Below are positions 17,001 to 22,945 of a stretch of 31,376 bases of DNA, in pieces. The DNA lies in NCBI GenBank assembly GCA_964643965.1, contig CAZXVH010000057.1:1-31376 (forward strand), written 5' to 3'. Position numbers and translations under genes: made by a program. This DNA is from GCA-2746795 sp964643965. GTDB lineage: Bacteria > Chloroflexota > Anaerolineae > Promineifilales > Promineifilaceae. The notes under the pieces are model-generated. The model did not search any database. It saw only the letters and a list, made by a program, of their open reading frames with translations, and was not told where the DNA came from. The number at the start of each line of letters is the position of its first letter. Positions within the stretch are counted from its first letter, which is position 1.

Positions 17001-17514
17001 GCAAGCAGAAGGGAAAACGGTAGGATTGGTTATCTTCTTTGATACCTTCCACCCCCATCTAGGCATGAAGAAAAAAACGATTGAGGAGCGGCTGCGAGAG
17101 ACACGCGCACAGGGTGTTTCGCATCTCATTTCGCTGGCTAAAGGCTCTCTCAACCGCAAACGGGAACAGATCAGTATCGAGGCTAAACTAAAATATTACG
17201 CTTCCCAAAACGAACCACTGCCTTTTGATTTGCGCAACTATGTCTTGACAACCCGTTTCATAGCGGCCGCTTCCCGTTACCAGCTCAAACCTTATAATGG
17301 TAAAGTGCTGCTGTTTACGGCCGAAAGAACCGAGGATGTATTTAGCCATGCCGGTCTGGATCGCGGCTGGCGGCCGCTGGTTCCTAATCTCGAAATCGAA
17401 GTGATTCCGGGCAACCACGCCAGCCTGATTTTGGAACCGAATGTGTATCAAGTAGTAGATCGTTTACGCGCCGCTTTCCAAAACGCGGAGATTGAATCAA
17501 TCTTGCCGATTTAG
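11077..17514 (+). CDS. Type I PKS, KS-AT-KR-DH-ACP-TE
   Basis: A 2145-residue modular polyketide synthase. Ketosynthase about 14-440 with catalytic C186 (TACSTS), H322 (EAHGTGT) and H362 (NIGHLD). Acyltransferase about 539-840 with Ser635 in GHSMGEY; extender choice is unclear, because VAAHS stands where HAFH (malonyl) or YASH (methylmalonyl) is usual. Ketoreductase: structural part about 900-1130, then Rossmann motif ITGGLGGIA (about 1175) and catalytic YVAAN; LND in place of LDD suggests B-type stereochemistry. Dehydratase about 1390-1690 with H1423 and D1595 (HPALMD). Carrier Ser1799 (ELGGQS). Thioesterase about 1893-2145 with Ser1962 (GGYSGGG) and His2114. No enoylreductase or methyltransferase. 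KR before DH is not the usual modular order. It probably extends the aminoacyl unit from the adjacent NRPS. Confidence 0.93.
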   Translation: MRNQDLLDSLAGTEIAVIGMAGRFPGADNVEIFWQNLRDGKEAIRAYTDDELRAAGVSEALLRHPDYVKVGAPLDDIDQFDAAFFGFSPRDAAIMDPQHRHFLEVCWQALEHAGYDPARYPGAIGVYGGSGHNAYLPYHLLTNPELLETVGFFLLRHTGNDKDFLTTRVSYLLDLHGPSVNVQTACSTSLVAIHFGVQSLFNRECDMVLAGGVTFEFPHFHGYLYQEGEILSPDGHCHAFDVDSQGTVFGSGAGAVVLKRLEDAILEGDAIHAVILGSAINNDGAGKVNYLAPSVDGQAAAIAEAIELAGISADSISYVEAHGTGTRIGDPIEVQALTQAFRHSTDAAGFCGLGSAKTNIGHLDTAAGIASFIKTTQALKHKQLPPSLNFSAPNPMIDFDSSPFYVNNTLRDWQTNGGPRRAGVSSLGVGGTNAHIILEEAPALDETDVSERPFTLLPLSAKTKTALDKATANLAAYLRVNPDVNLADVAYTLQLGRQPFDQRRITAVRHTADAIEILESGDRKRLFSQKIAADNPSVVFMFPGGGAQYPHMGRDLYETEPVYRQQIDLCLGLLNGQLDVDLRALLFPAAGEEEAAADALQHASLSLPAIFMTELALAKLWLSWGIEPAAMTGHSMGEYTAACLAGVLSVADALSIVTLRGKLFETLPPGGMISVPLPEAEVKPLLVEGLNIAVINGPEMCVVSGQVAAIEKMEAVLAAKEIEFRRIRIEVAAHSAMLDPILAEFERHLQQITFHAPQRPFISNVTGTWADPNQVVTPQYWVTHLRHTVRFADGLATLMQEPGRVFLEVGPGQTLSSLARQHPAKQKSHTIISSMRHRKEETPDDLFAATALGKLWLAGVTLPWQDYYQNEYRRRIPLPTYPFDHQRYWIEPGKHLLGVEAAPPPRLAKLPDIAQWFYQPVWSQTGAAPAADKETVRNWLIFADGHGIGAALAERLTAAGHEVALVRPGAAFSQQELRRYQIAPDNPDDYRRLLSELDSQALFPQRILHLWAVNERKIGEMRRPGLVEGGAAAASHNNQTLGFYSLLYLGQALAAEEFPDGLQIRVVANDSQQVANEAVAAPEKATLLGPVKVIPQEIPGVAAQFTDIRLAGGNGNGSGPLDETLITALLNDIHADISENVVAYRQGQRWEQSFAPATLPAAPAKQTAVKEGGVYLITGGLGGIALVMAENLAHQARVKLALTSRSGLPERTEWDNWLTHAGTSNKTSAVIQKVRALEAAGAEVLVAQADITDREQMSRLLQTIHQRWGAVNGVIHAAGVLNDGPLSLKTREEAERVLQPKVNGTLLLDDLLAGDPLDFFVLFSSTSTALAPAGQVDYVAANAFLNAFAQSRTVRTGAPTIAINWGVWQEVGMAARAARGEFEEPAGALMPHPLLDRLVVDSSDVVEYITDYRLADFWLLDQHRLKNDEALIPGTGYLEIAKAALDKGSPAVPAEIKNLLFMQPLDVKADETRRVKVRLEKDDEAYAFTVSSQSSTARNREAWTEHVQGTASYITAEPPQAPSLQAVLARCQEREVTFGLKEQETKQEAYLNFGPRWKNLRRMNFGKDEAVAFLALPPEFVADTEAYQVHPALMDMATSFALPLLDGYETSEAFYVPLMYRQVQFYAPLPDKIISHARLHPESSPDMPVFDVTIYDEGERPLLDIHGFTLKKVDPAALLKPAVKTTARDDRSLLALSLTDGILPQEGAEAFNRVLSNGGPAQIVVSSLDLAALMAQSKAVEQETASSSDSFKLDRPELESDYVAPRNAVEKTLAGLWEELIGIQNVGVADDFFELGGQSLIAVRFFARLKKIYGLDLSLATLFEAPTIAECAEIVVDELGEEILVETTVPELVEGRRENAPEAPASPAPTRQRREWSPLVTIEKGKAGKRPFFVVHGAGGNVLNFRDLSRYLGKERPFYGLQAVGVDGKQEPLPTIEAMAELYLPPILETQPDGPYILGGYSGGGVIAYEMAQRLQAEGKTVGLVIFFDTFHPHLGMKKKTIEERLRETRAQGVSHLISLAKGSLNRKREQISIEAKLKYYASQNEPLPFDLRNYVLTTRFIAAASRYQLKPYNGKVLLFTAERTEDVFSHAGLDRGWRPLVPNLEIEVIPGNHASLILEPNVYQVVDRLRAAFQNAEIESILPI
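14146..14162 (-). repeat. CCTTCGACA-type repeat, copy 3 (inverted)
   Basis: Reads CCTGGGCTTGTCGAAGG on the plus strand, the reverse complement of the copies in the NRPS. In frame in the PKS, encoding PGLVEGG in the structural ketoreductase region. Confidence 0.65.
16624..16640 (-). repeat. CCTTCGACA-type repeat, copy 4 (inverted)
   Basis: Reads CCTGAGCTTGTCGAAGG on the plus strand. In frame in the PKS, encoding VPELVEG in the linker between carrier and thioesterase domains. Confidence 0.75.
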
Positions 17515-17627
17515 GTTAAAAAGTATGGCCGATTCTGGCTTGTTTCCGGTATACTAAACGGGCGTCAATTTTCATCCAGGCTTTGCCGTAACATCAGCAA
17601 AGTTGTGCCAAAACGAGAAATAGGCCA

Positions 17628-17933
17628 GTGAACATCTATTTTTTATTCAACGCCGTCACCTTACTATTGTTGCTCCTTGTTGTTCTGCTGATACTTTTGG
17701 ACATCAGCAGCGATAACCGAAGTTGGCGAAAAGTGCTGATAAAAGTCGGAAAAGTCATGCTCCTGCTCACAGCACCCTTTTGCTATATAACCATGGCAGC
17801 CACCCTATCAACTTTGGGGTTTTGGCAACGTGTTTTTTTGTTATTGGCGCTGCCCGCCACCCAAGTTATGCTGGTGATGATCAATATAGGCGCGTTGGCG
17901 TTTATCCTTCTATTCACGACACGGAGGCGGTAA
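17628..17933 (+). CDS. Small membrane protein of unknown function
   Basis: 101 residues with three hydrophobic stretches (about 5-25, 42-62, 68-95), a charged loop SSDNRSWRK after the first and a TTRRR end that fits a cytoplasmic C-terminus. I recognise no family. The start is GTG with only a weak TAGG ribosome site, and the N-terminus is uncertain. It follows the PKS by about 110 bases in the same direction, but nothing links it to the pathway. A TATACT -10-like box lies at 17550-17555 without a convincing -35. A 7-bp repeat array follows its stop. Confidence 0.55.
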   Translation: MNIYFLFNAVTLLLLLLVVLLILLDISSDNRSWRKVLIKVGKVMLLLTAPFCYITMAATLSTLGFWQRVFLLLALPATQVMLVMINIGALAFILLFTTRRR

Positions 17934-17941
17934 TCTCCGTC

Positions 17942-17983
17942 CACTATCCACTGTTTACTGTCCACTATCCACTGTCCACTGTT
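17942..17983. repeat. Heptanucleotide array, CACTATC/CACTGTT units
   Basis: Six 7-bp units in strict phase (CACTATC, CACTGTT, TACTGTC, CACTATC, CACTGTC, CACTGTT), ending directly at the stop codon of the minus-strand Fe-S gene. Same unit family as 1-66. It lies between convergent genes. Confidence 0.9.
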
Positions 17984-19105
17984 TCACCCTCGCGCCAGCA
18001 GGCGGTCTACTTTGGAGCGCACGGCCAGCATCACCATGTCGGCCGTTTTCATTTTGCCCCGAGCGCGACCCAGATGGTAATGGGTGAGGACGGTGTTTTT
18101 GGGGATAAACGGCCGTTCCCCCTCCTCCTTGCGTACCATCACCAACGCCTCGGTGGGGCAGGTCGAGACGCACAGACCACAGCCAATACAGCGGTCTAAA
18201 TTCACCTCAGGCACATAGTTTTCCAAATCCAGCGCCCCCATCTGGCAGCGCGTCTCGCACACGCCGCAGCTTGTGCATAACTCTTCATTCACCTGGGCAA
18301 AAAAGGCAGAGGCCAGCACAGTGGCCGGCGCCGGATGCTGCTGCAAATTGCGTAAGACGCCACAGCAATCGCCGCAGCAGCAGCAAATAAAGGAGGCCTG
18401 CTGCGAATTGCCCGGCTGCAATACCAACCCCGCTTCGTTGGCTAAATCGAGGATCGCCAGCGCTTCCTCCTGGTCGATCTGGCGACCCAGGCCATTACGC
18501 TGGTAATAAGCGGCCGCCGAACCAAAGGAAAGGCAGGTTTCCAACGGTTTGCCACAACCTTCACCTATCATCTCTTTCTCCTGGCGACAGATGCAGGGGG
18601 CAACGGTGATGTTGGCGTGACGTCGGACGATCTCTTCAGCCTGCTCATAGGCCATCACTTCCATCTGCGCGTCGATGCTTTGGCCCACGGGGATGGTGCG
18701 TAACTGCGGCGTCTTCTCCCATATTTTGAGCAAGTGGGGCGAATATTCGTCAAAATCGTGGATAAGCTCCGGGGTGAGCCGCCCCACCTGGAACTCCCAA
18801 ATACCCACCACAAAGGGGGCGGCGCTGTACTGAGCTGCGCCCCTCCCCCGCTGATAGCTGTAGATGAGACCTTTGGTTTCCATCTCTTGTAAGCGCTGCG
18901 CCGTTTCCGGCGTGGGCAAGCCAGCTCGCCGGGCCACGACCCGGGCTTCTTCCGGCAGCAAAGTCAGATGCAGGGCCAGAGCGGCCTCCTCAGGCGTGAA
19001 TAGACGGCGCAGGATGCGCAGTTCCACGCCGGAATCGGTGGCCGGGTAGCCGGCGGGCAGGTCGTCGAGATGGTGGGCCAGTTTTTGGTAAACGTCCTGG
19101 TTCAT
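17984..19105 (-). CDS. 4Fe-4S ferredoxin-domain protein with winged-helix-like N-terminus
   Basis: 373 residues. The N-terminal part (about 30-95) looks like a winged helix (EEARVVARRAGLPTPETAQRL). Cysteines follow in clusters: C171, C173, C184, C191; an unusual CCCCGDCC run at 241-248; and two classic ferredoxin motifs CTSCGVCETRC (277-287) and CIGCGLCVSTCP (306-317). It should bind at least two 4Fe-4S clusters. The C-terminus is basic. Similar Fe-S proteins occur in Chloroflexota and Deltaproteobacteria without a defined role, so the partner and reaction are unknown. GGAGG lies six bases before the ATG. No redox partner gene is adjacent except lpdA upstream, which is separated by a terminator. 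Confidence 0.85.
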   Translation of the reverse strand: MNQDVYQKLAHHLDDLPAGYPATDSGVELRILRRLFTPEEAALALHLTLLPEEARVVARRAGLPTPETAQRLQEMETKGLIYSYQRGRGAAQYSAAPFVVGIWEFQVGRLTPELIHDFDEYSPHLLKIWEKTPQLRTIPVGQSIDAQMEVMAYEQAEEIVRRHANITVAPCICRQEKEMIGEGCGKPLETCLSFGSAAAYYQRNGLGRQIDQEEALAILDLANEAGLVLQPGNSQQASFICCCCGDCCGVLRNLQQHPAPATVLASAFFAQVNEELCTSCGVCETRCQMGALDLENYVPEVNLDRCIGCGLCVSTCPTEALVMVRKEEGERPFIPKNTVLTHYHLGRARGKMKTADMVMLAVRSKVDRLLARG

Positions 19106-19184
19106 GGGAACCTCCGGGGAAGTGATGTGTGATGCCTATAGGGTAACAAGGGAGGAGGATGGGGGACAAGTGACGTTTGTCATG

Positions 19185-19227
19185 AAAAAACGGCCGTTCT
19201 CACCAAACTGATGCAAGAACGGCCGTT
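19185..19227 (-). terminator. lpdA terminator made from two AACGGCCGTT palindromes
   Basis: On the minus strand AACGGCCGTTCT, a 15-nt loop, AGAACGGCCGTT and then six T. The 12-bp stem is perfect, and both arms are copies of the genome-wide palindrome (19189-19198 and 19218-19227). It lies directly downstream of lpdA. Confidence 0.8.
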
Positions 19228-19228
19228 A

Positions 19229-19263
19229 TTTTGCCTTTTGCCTTCTGCTTTTCGCCTTCAGTT
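19229..19263. repeat. Heptanucleotide array, TTTTGCC units
   Basis: TTTTGCC, TTTTGCC, TTCTGCT, TTTCGCC, TTCAGTT in 7-bp phase. The last unit runs into the lpdA stop codon at 19262-19264. Confidence 0.7.
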
Positions 19264-20653
19264 ACCCGTGAATAGCCTGCCCTTCTACATTGTGGGCCGC
19301 TTCCATCAGCACTTCGCTGAGAGTGGGATGAGCGTGGACGTTACGGGCGATTTCCTCGGCGGTGAGTTCCTGGTTGTGGGCCAGGGTCAGCTCCGGCAGC
19401 AGTTCTGTCACATCCGGGCCAACCATGTGCGCCCCCAGAATTTCACCGTACTGGGCGTCGGCGATGATTTTGATGAAGCCATCTCTCTCGCCCAGGCCCA
19501 GCGCCTTACCGTTGGCCATGAAGTTGAACTGGCCCACATTGACCTCGTAGCCCGCTTCTTTGGCCTGCGCTTCGGTATAACCAAAGCTGGCAACCTGGGG
19601 CACGCAGTAGGTGGCGCGGGGCATCATGCGGAAGTCGAGGGGATGGGTCGGTTCGCCGGCGATGCTTTCGGCGGCGAGAATGCCCATGGCAGAGGCGACG
19701 TGGGCCAGGCGATGATCGGTGGCTACGTCGCCAATGGCGTAGATGGTGGGCACGTTGGTGCGCATATTACCGTCAATGTCGATGTTGCCCCGTTCGGTCA
19801 GCTTGACGCCGGCCGCATCCAGGCCGATGTTTTCCGTGTTGGGCTGGAAGTTGATGGCGAGCATCACTTTGTCCGCTTCCAGGACGCTACCATCGGGCAA
19901 ATGCACCTTGACGCCGTTGTCGGTGGTTTCTACTTTTTGAACGGCCGTTTCCAGATGCACTTTTATGCCTAAACTCTTGTACGCCCTTTCCAGCACCTTG
20001 CTCACTTCCGGCTCCTCGTTGGGCAGCAAGTGGGGCAGCATCTCCACAATAGTCACATCCACGCCGTAATTGGCCCACATGTAGGCGAATTCCACGCCAA
20101 TGACGCCGCCGCCGATGATCACCAGTTTTTCCGGCAGATCCTCGGAGAGAATGGCTTCTACGTAGGAAATAATACGTTCGCCATCAAAGGCCACGCCGGG
20201 CAGCGCCCGCGGCCGGGCGCCGGTGGCGATGATGATGTTACGGGCGCTGAGGGTCGTTTCGCCCCCCTCGTTCAAAGTCACCTGCACCGTTTCCCGGTCG
20301 GTCAGTTTGCCTGTGCCTTCGTAGACATCGATCTTGTTCTTTTTCATCAAGAACTGCACCCCCTTCACCAGCCGACCGGAGACCTGACGACTGCGTTTAA
20401 AGGCGGCGCCATAGTCCAGGGTGAGATTGTCGAAGCTGAAGCCAAATTCTTGGGCGCGATGCTGCAAGGTATGGGCCACTTCCGCATTTTTGAGCAGGGA
20501 CTTGGAGGGGATGCAGCCCACGTTGAGGCAAACGCCGCCCCAATATTCTTTCTCAATGATGGCGGTTTTTAAGCCCAACTGGGAGGCGCGTATGGCGGCC
20601 ACATAACCGCCCGGCCCCGCCCCCAGGACAACAATGTCGTATTGATCTGCCAT
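19262..20653 (-). CDS. lpdA: Dihydrolipoyl dehydrogenase
   Basis: FAD flavoprotein (E3) that reoxidises dihydrolipoamide with NAD+ in 2-oxoacid dehydrogenase complexes or the glycine cleavage system. 463 residues, normal length. N-terminal FAD motif GAGPGGYVAA (11-20), redox disulphide C42/C47 in GGVCLNVGCIPSK, NAD-binding GGGVIGVEFA, second FAD motif YAIGDV, and catalytic HAHPTLSE (His442) near the C-terminus. AAAGGAG lies about seven bases before the ATG. No E1/E2 genes are nearby, so it seems to be expressed alone and shared among complexes. Confidence 0.96.
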   Translation of the reverse strand: MADQYDIVVLGAGPGGYVAAIRASQLGLKTAIIEKEYWGGVCLNVGCIPSKSLLKNAEVAHTLQHRAQEFGFSFDNLTLDYGAAFKRSRQVSGRLVKGVQFLMKKNKIDVYEGTGKLTDRETVQVTLNEGGETTLSARNIIIATGARPRALPGVAFDGERIISYVEAILSEDLPEKLVIIGGGVIGVEFAYMWANYGVDVTIVEMLPHLLPNEEPEVSKVLERAYKSLGIKVHLETAVQKVETTDNGVKVHLPDGSVLEADKVMLAINFQPNTENIGLDAAGVKLTERGNIDIDGNMRTNVPTIYAIGDVATDHRLAHVASAMGILAAESIAGEPTHPLDFRMMPRATYCVPQVASFGYTEAQAKEAGYEVNVGQFNFMANGKALGLGERDGFIKIIADAQYGEILGAHMVGPDVTELLPELTLAHNQELTAEEIARNVHAHPTLSEVLMEAAHNVEGQAIHG

Positions 20654-20673
20654 GTTTTACTCCTTTAAAAATT

Positions 20674-20701
20674 ATGAATGAGGAAGGATGCGGGATGAAT
20701 G
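20674..20701. repeat. Heptanucleotide array, ATGAATG units
   Basis: ATGAATG, AGGAAGG, ATGCGGG, ATGAATG in phase. The last unit is also the start of the three-way-junction element that follows. Confidence 0.6.
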
Positions 20702-20758
20702 GGAGCGCCAACAGTCTTGTCCGCCTTGTGCGGTCTGACAGGCCACGCTCCCATTCAT
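20695..20758. repeat. Three-way-junction repeat element, copy A
   Basis: Perfect 12-bp outer arms ATGAATGGGAGC (20695-20706) and GCTCCCATTCAT (20747-20758). The inner part is clearly related to the elements at 29139 and 29252 (shared GTCCGCCTT and GCGGTCTG), but its two inner hairpins are partly decayed. Confidence 0.75.
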
Positions 20759-20936
20759 CTGACTTCAGGCGTCATGACGCCTGTTTAAATCCTTCTATTT
20801 TGCGGTTGATAACTTTTGTGAACTGCTGTTGAATTATACTGTCATCCTGGCGATGAGGCACAAACGAGGTGGTTTGCATTAATTTTTGTCTTGCAAGTTA
20901 TGCGCCGGAAAACAAAGGGGCTATAATCGGGCTGTT
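20759..20936. other. Spacer upstream of SH3-domain gene
   Basis: No gene is visible. It contains a small inverted repeat (AGGCGTCATGACGCCT, about 20767-20782), an AT-rich stretch, and the TATAAT box used by the next gene. Confidence 0.4.
20922..20927 (+). promoter_or_regulatory. TATAAT box very close to start codon
   Basis: A perfect TATAAT ends nine bases before the ATG at 20937. If used, the transcript would begin at or within a few bases of the ATG (leaderless). No good -35 at 16-18 bp is visible. Confidence 0.45.
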
Positions 20937-21737
20937 ATGGGATTTCCAAATTGGACGTTAGCGGGCATGGCCCTCAGTACGTTGGGCGCTTTTATTTTTA
21001 CCGGCTTGGCGCTGATAGCGCAGTCGCCCAAGTTTTTGGCCCGCACCGGCTTGCAAGGAGCGCGGCTGGATTTACGGGCGCGGATGTTTACCGGTTATGG
21101 CTTTGCCTGCCTGCTGCTGGGGCTGGGCTTTTTTGTGGCGGGCGTGCCGTTAGATGGCGCGTCTTTGGCCGGAGGGAGAGAAACGGCCGTTCTCCCCCAA
21201 GCCTCCGCCACCCCTGAAGAAACCAGTATTACGGTGGTGGGCGGCGCGATCCTGACGCCAACGCCGACCGAAGATGCGTTTCTGCTAAATACGAATTCAG
21301 GCACACGGGCCAGCGGCGCATTTGTGGGGCTACCCCCGGAAGAGGGCGCCTCCGCTGAAGGTGAAACGGGGGATGATGAGGCAAGCGATGGGACGGCAAC
21401 GGCCGTTGCCACCCCTACAGCCACCCCCATCACCCAAACGCCGACGCCCACCAGCACCCCCACCCAGACGCCCACGGCCACCCCTACCTTTACCCCTACG
21501 CCCACCCTGACGCCGACGCCTATTGAAGGGGAAACGGCCGTTGTCAATTTGGGCGGCGGTACGATTTGGCTGCGTAGTACGCCAGATGGTCAGAAGATGC
21601 TCATCCTCAACAGTGGCGATGTGGTCATTTTACGCGCCAACCACGCCACCCGCGCCGGCCGTCTCTGGCGTGAGGTGAGTACAGTGAACGGGGATGTGGG
21701 CTGGCTGCCGACGGAGTTTTTAAGCAGTGAACAGTGA
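20937..21737 (+). CDS. Membrane-anchored protein with PT-rich linker and SH3 domain
   Basis: 266 residues from the chosen ATG. Two transmembrane segments come first (about 8-30 and 51-72), then an acidic/Ser region, a Thr-Pro repeat linker (period mostly TPT/TPTQ) and a C-terminal bacterial SH3-like domain of about 65 residues starting near VVNLGGGTIWLRS and ending VGWLPTEFL. Such proteins usually sit at the cell envelope and may bind peptidoglycan or other wall components. The frame is open 17 codons upstream to a TTG, but the TATAAT box falls inside that extension, so I prefer the ATG. The stop codon lies inside a 7-bp repeat array, which therefore supplies the last few residues. Confidence 0.8.
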   Translation: MGFPNWTLAGMALSTLGAFIFTGLALIAQSPKFLARTGLQGARLDLRARMFTGYGFACLLLGLGFFVAGVPLDGASLAGGRETAVLPQASATPEETSITVVGGAILTPTPTEDAFLLNTNSGTRASGAFVGLPPEEGASAEGETGDDEASDGTATAVATPTATPITQTPTPTSTPTQTPTATPTFTPTPTLTPTPIEGETAVVNLGGGTIWLRSTPDGQKMLILNSGDVVILRANHATRAGRLWREVSTVNGDVGWLPTEFLSSEQ

Positions 21738-21785
21738 GCAGTGTACAGTTTACAGTAGACTGTTCACTGTAAACTGTCCACTATT
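21723..21785. repeat. Inverted heptanucleotide array with 12-bp hairpin
   Basis: Nine heptamers in phase: AGCAGTG, AACAGTG, AGCAGTG, TACAGTT, TACAGTA, then the opposite orientation GACTGTT, CACTGTA, AACTGTC, CACTATT. ACAGTTTACAGT (21745-21756) pairs perfectly with 21766-21777. It overlaps the end of the SH3 gene and lies between convergent genes. A short T run follows on the plus strand, so it may help end transcription. Confidence 0.9.
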
Positions 21786-21786
21786 T

Positions 21787-22839
21787 TTACTGCGCCAGAT
21801 ACGCCGCCAACGCCTCAATCGTAGCGGGTAAGGTGGCCGGTTCGCTGGCCTGGGAAACGGCCGTTCCCGGGTCTTTGAGGCCGTGACCGGTGAGGATGCA
21901 AACGGCCGTTTTGCCCACCGGATCAATAGCCCCCAGTTCGATTTGTTGTTTGAGCGCCGCCACGCCGGTAGCGGAAGCCGGTTCCACGAAGATGCCTTCC
22001 ATTTTTGCCAACAGGTTCCAACTCTCCAGGATTTTTTCATCAGAAACGGCCGTGATAATGCCGCCAGACTCGTCTAGCGCCTCTAACGCCTGCCGCCAGC
22101 GAGCCGGATTACCGATGCGGATAGCTGTAGCCAATGTCTCTGGTTTTTCTACCACTTTGCCTAACACAATCGGCGCAGAACCGGCCGCCTGGCCACCTAA
22201 AATGCGCGGCCGTCCTTTGCCATACTGTTTGTAGCCCATCCAGTAAGCAGAGATATTGCCGGCATTGCCCACTGGCAAACAGTGCCAATCGGGGGCCACG
22301 CCACCCAGTTGATCGATAATTTCAAACGAGCCAGTCTTCTGCCCTTCCAGGCGCCAGGGGTTAACCGAATTCACCAGAGCAATGGGCAGCCGCTCCACGA
22401 TTTCACGCACCATGTCAAGGCCGTCATCAAATGAGCCGTCAATGCTGATCACCTCTGCGCCATAGGCCAACGAGGCCGCCAATTTGCCCAGGGCGATTTT
22501 GCCTTCGGGAACCAGAACCAGGCAGCGCAGCCCGGCGCGAGCAGCATAGGCGGCGGCGCTGGCGGCGGTGTTGCCGGTGCTGGCGCAAATGACGGTTTTA
22601 GCCCCTTCGTAGACGGCCTGAGTAATAGCGGCCGTCATACCCCGGTCTTTAAAAGAGCCGGTGGGATTTAAGCCTTCATACTTCAGGTAGAGCTTTAGCC
22701 CGGCCTGGGGAGCGATGTGTTCCGCCAGGCGGTCGGCGCGGATAAGCGGGGTGTTGCCCTCGTTGAGGGTGATAATGTTTACGGATTCAGGGAAGGGGAG
22801 ATATTTTTGATATGCGCGAATGACGCCTGGCCAACTCAT
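21787..22839 (-). CDS. thrC: Threonine synthase
   Basis: PLP enzyme that converts O-phosphohomoserine to threonine, the last step of threonine synthesis in the cytosol. 350 residues, the length of the short bacterial class. The PLP lysine is K64 in NPTGSFKDRGM; the cofactor phosphate loop is seen as PVGNAGNISAYW, and CASTGNTAASAAAYAARAG is the substrate-side block. AGAGGT precedes the ATG by about nine bases. Confusion with other fold-type II PLP enzymes (threonine dehydratase, cysteine synthase) is unlikely given these blocks. Three AACGGCCGTT or near-matches lie in its last third. No other thr genes are nearby. Confidence 0.93.
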   Translation of the reverse strand: MSWPGVIRAYQKYLPFPESVNIITLNEGNTPLIRADRLAEHIAPQAGLKLYLKYEGLNPTGSFKDRGMTAAITQAVYEGAKTVICASTGNTAASAAAYAARAGLRCLVLVPEGKIALGKLAASLAYGAEVISIDGSFDDGLDMVREIVERLPIALVNSVNPWRLEGQKTGSFEIIDQLGGVAPDWHCLPVGNAGNISAYWMGYKQYGKGRPRILGGQAAGSAPIVLGKVVEKPETLATAIRIGNPARWRQALEALDESGGIITAVSDEKILESWNLLAKMEGIFVEPASATGVAALKQQIELGAIDPVGKTAVCILTGHGLKDPGTAVSQASEPATLPATIEALAAYLAQ

Positions 22840-22945
22840 AAATAGTTACCTCTGGAAAGATGACGACAGGGATTTAGGAAGGTAGAGATTTCATCTGCCC
22901 TTCAATTGAAACGAAACACACTGTTACACAATGCTTGGAGCCAAT

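Noticed and set aside
19211..19972. 253-codon plus-strand open frame opposite lpdA
   Set aside because: lpdA has complete motifs on the minus strand. The plus frame begins in the terminator and repeat array.
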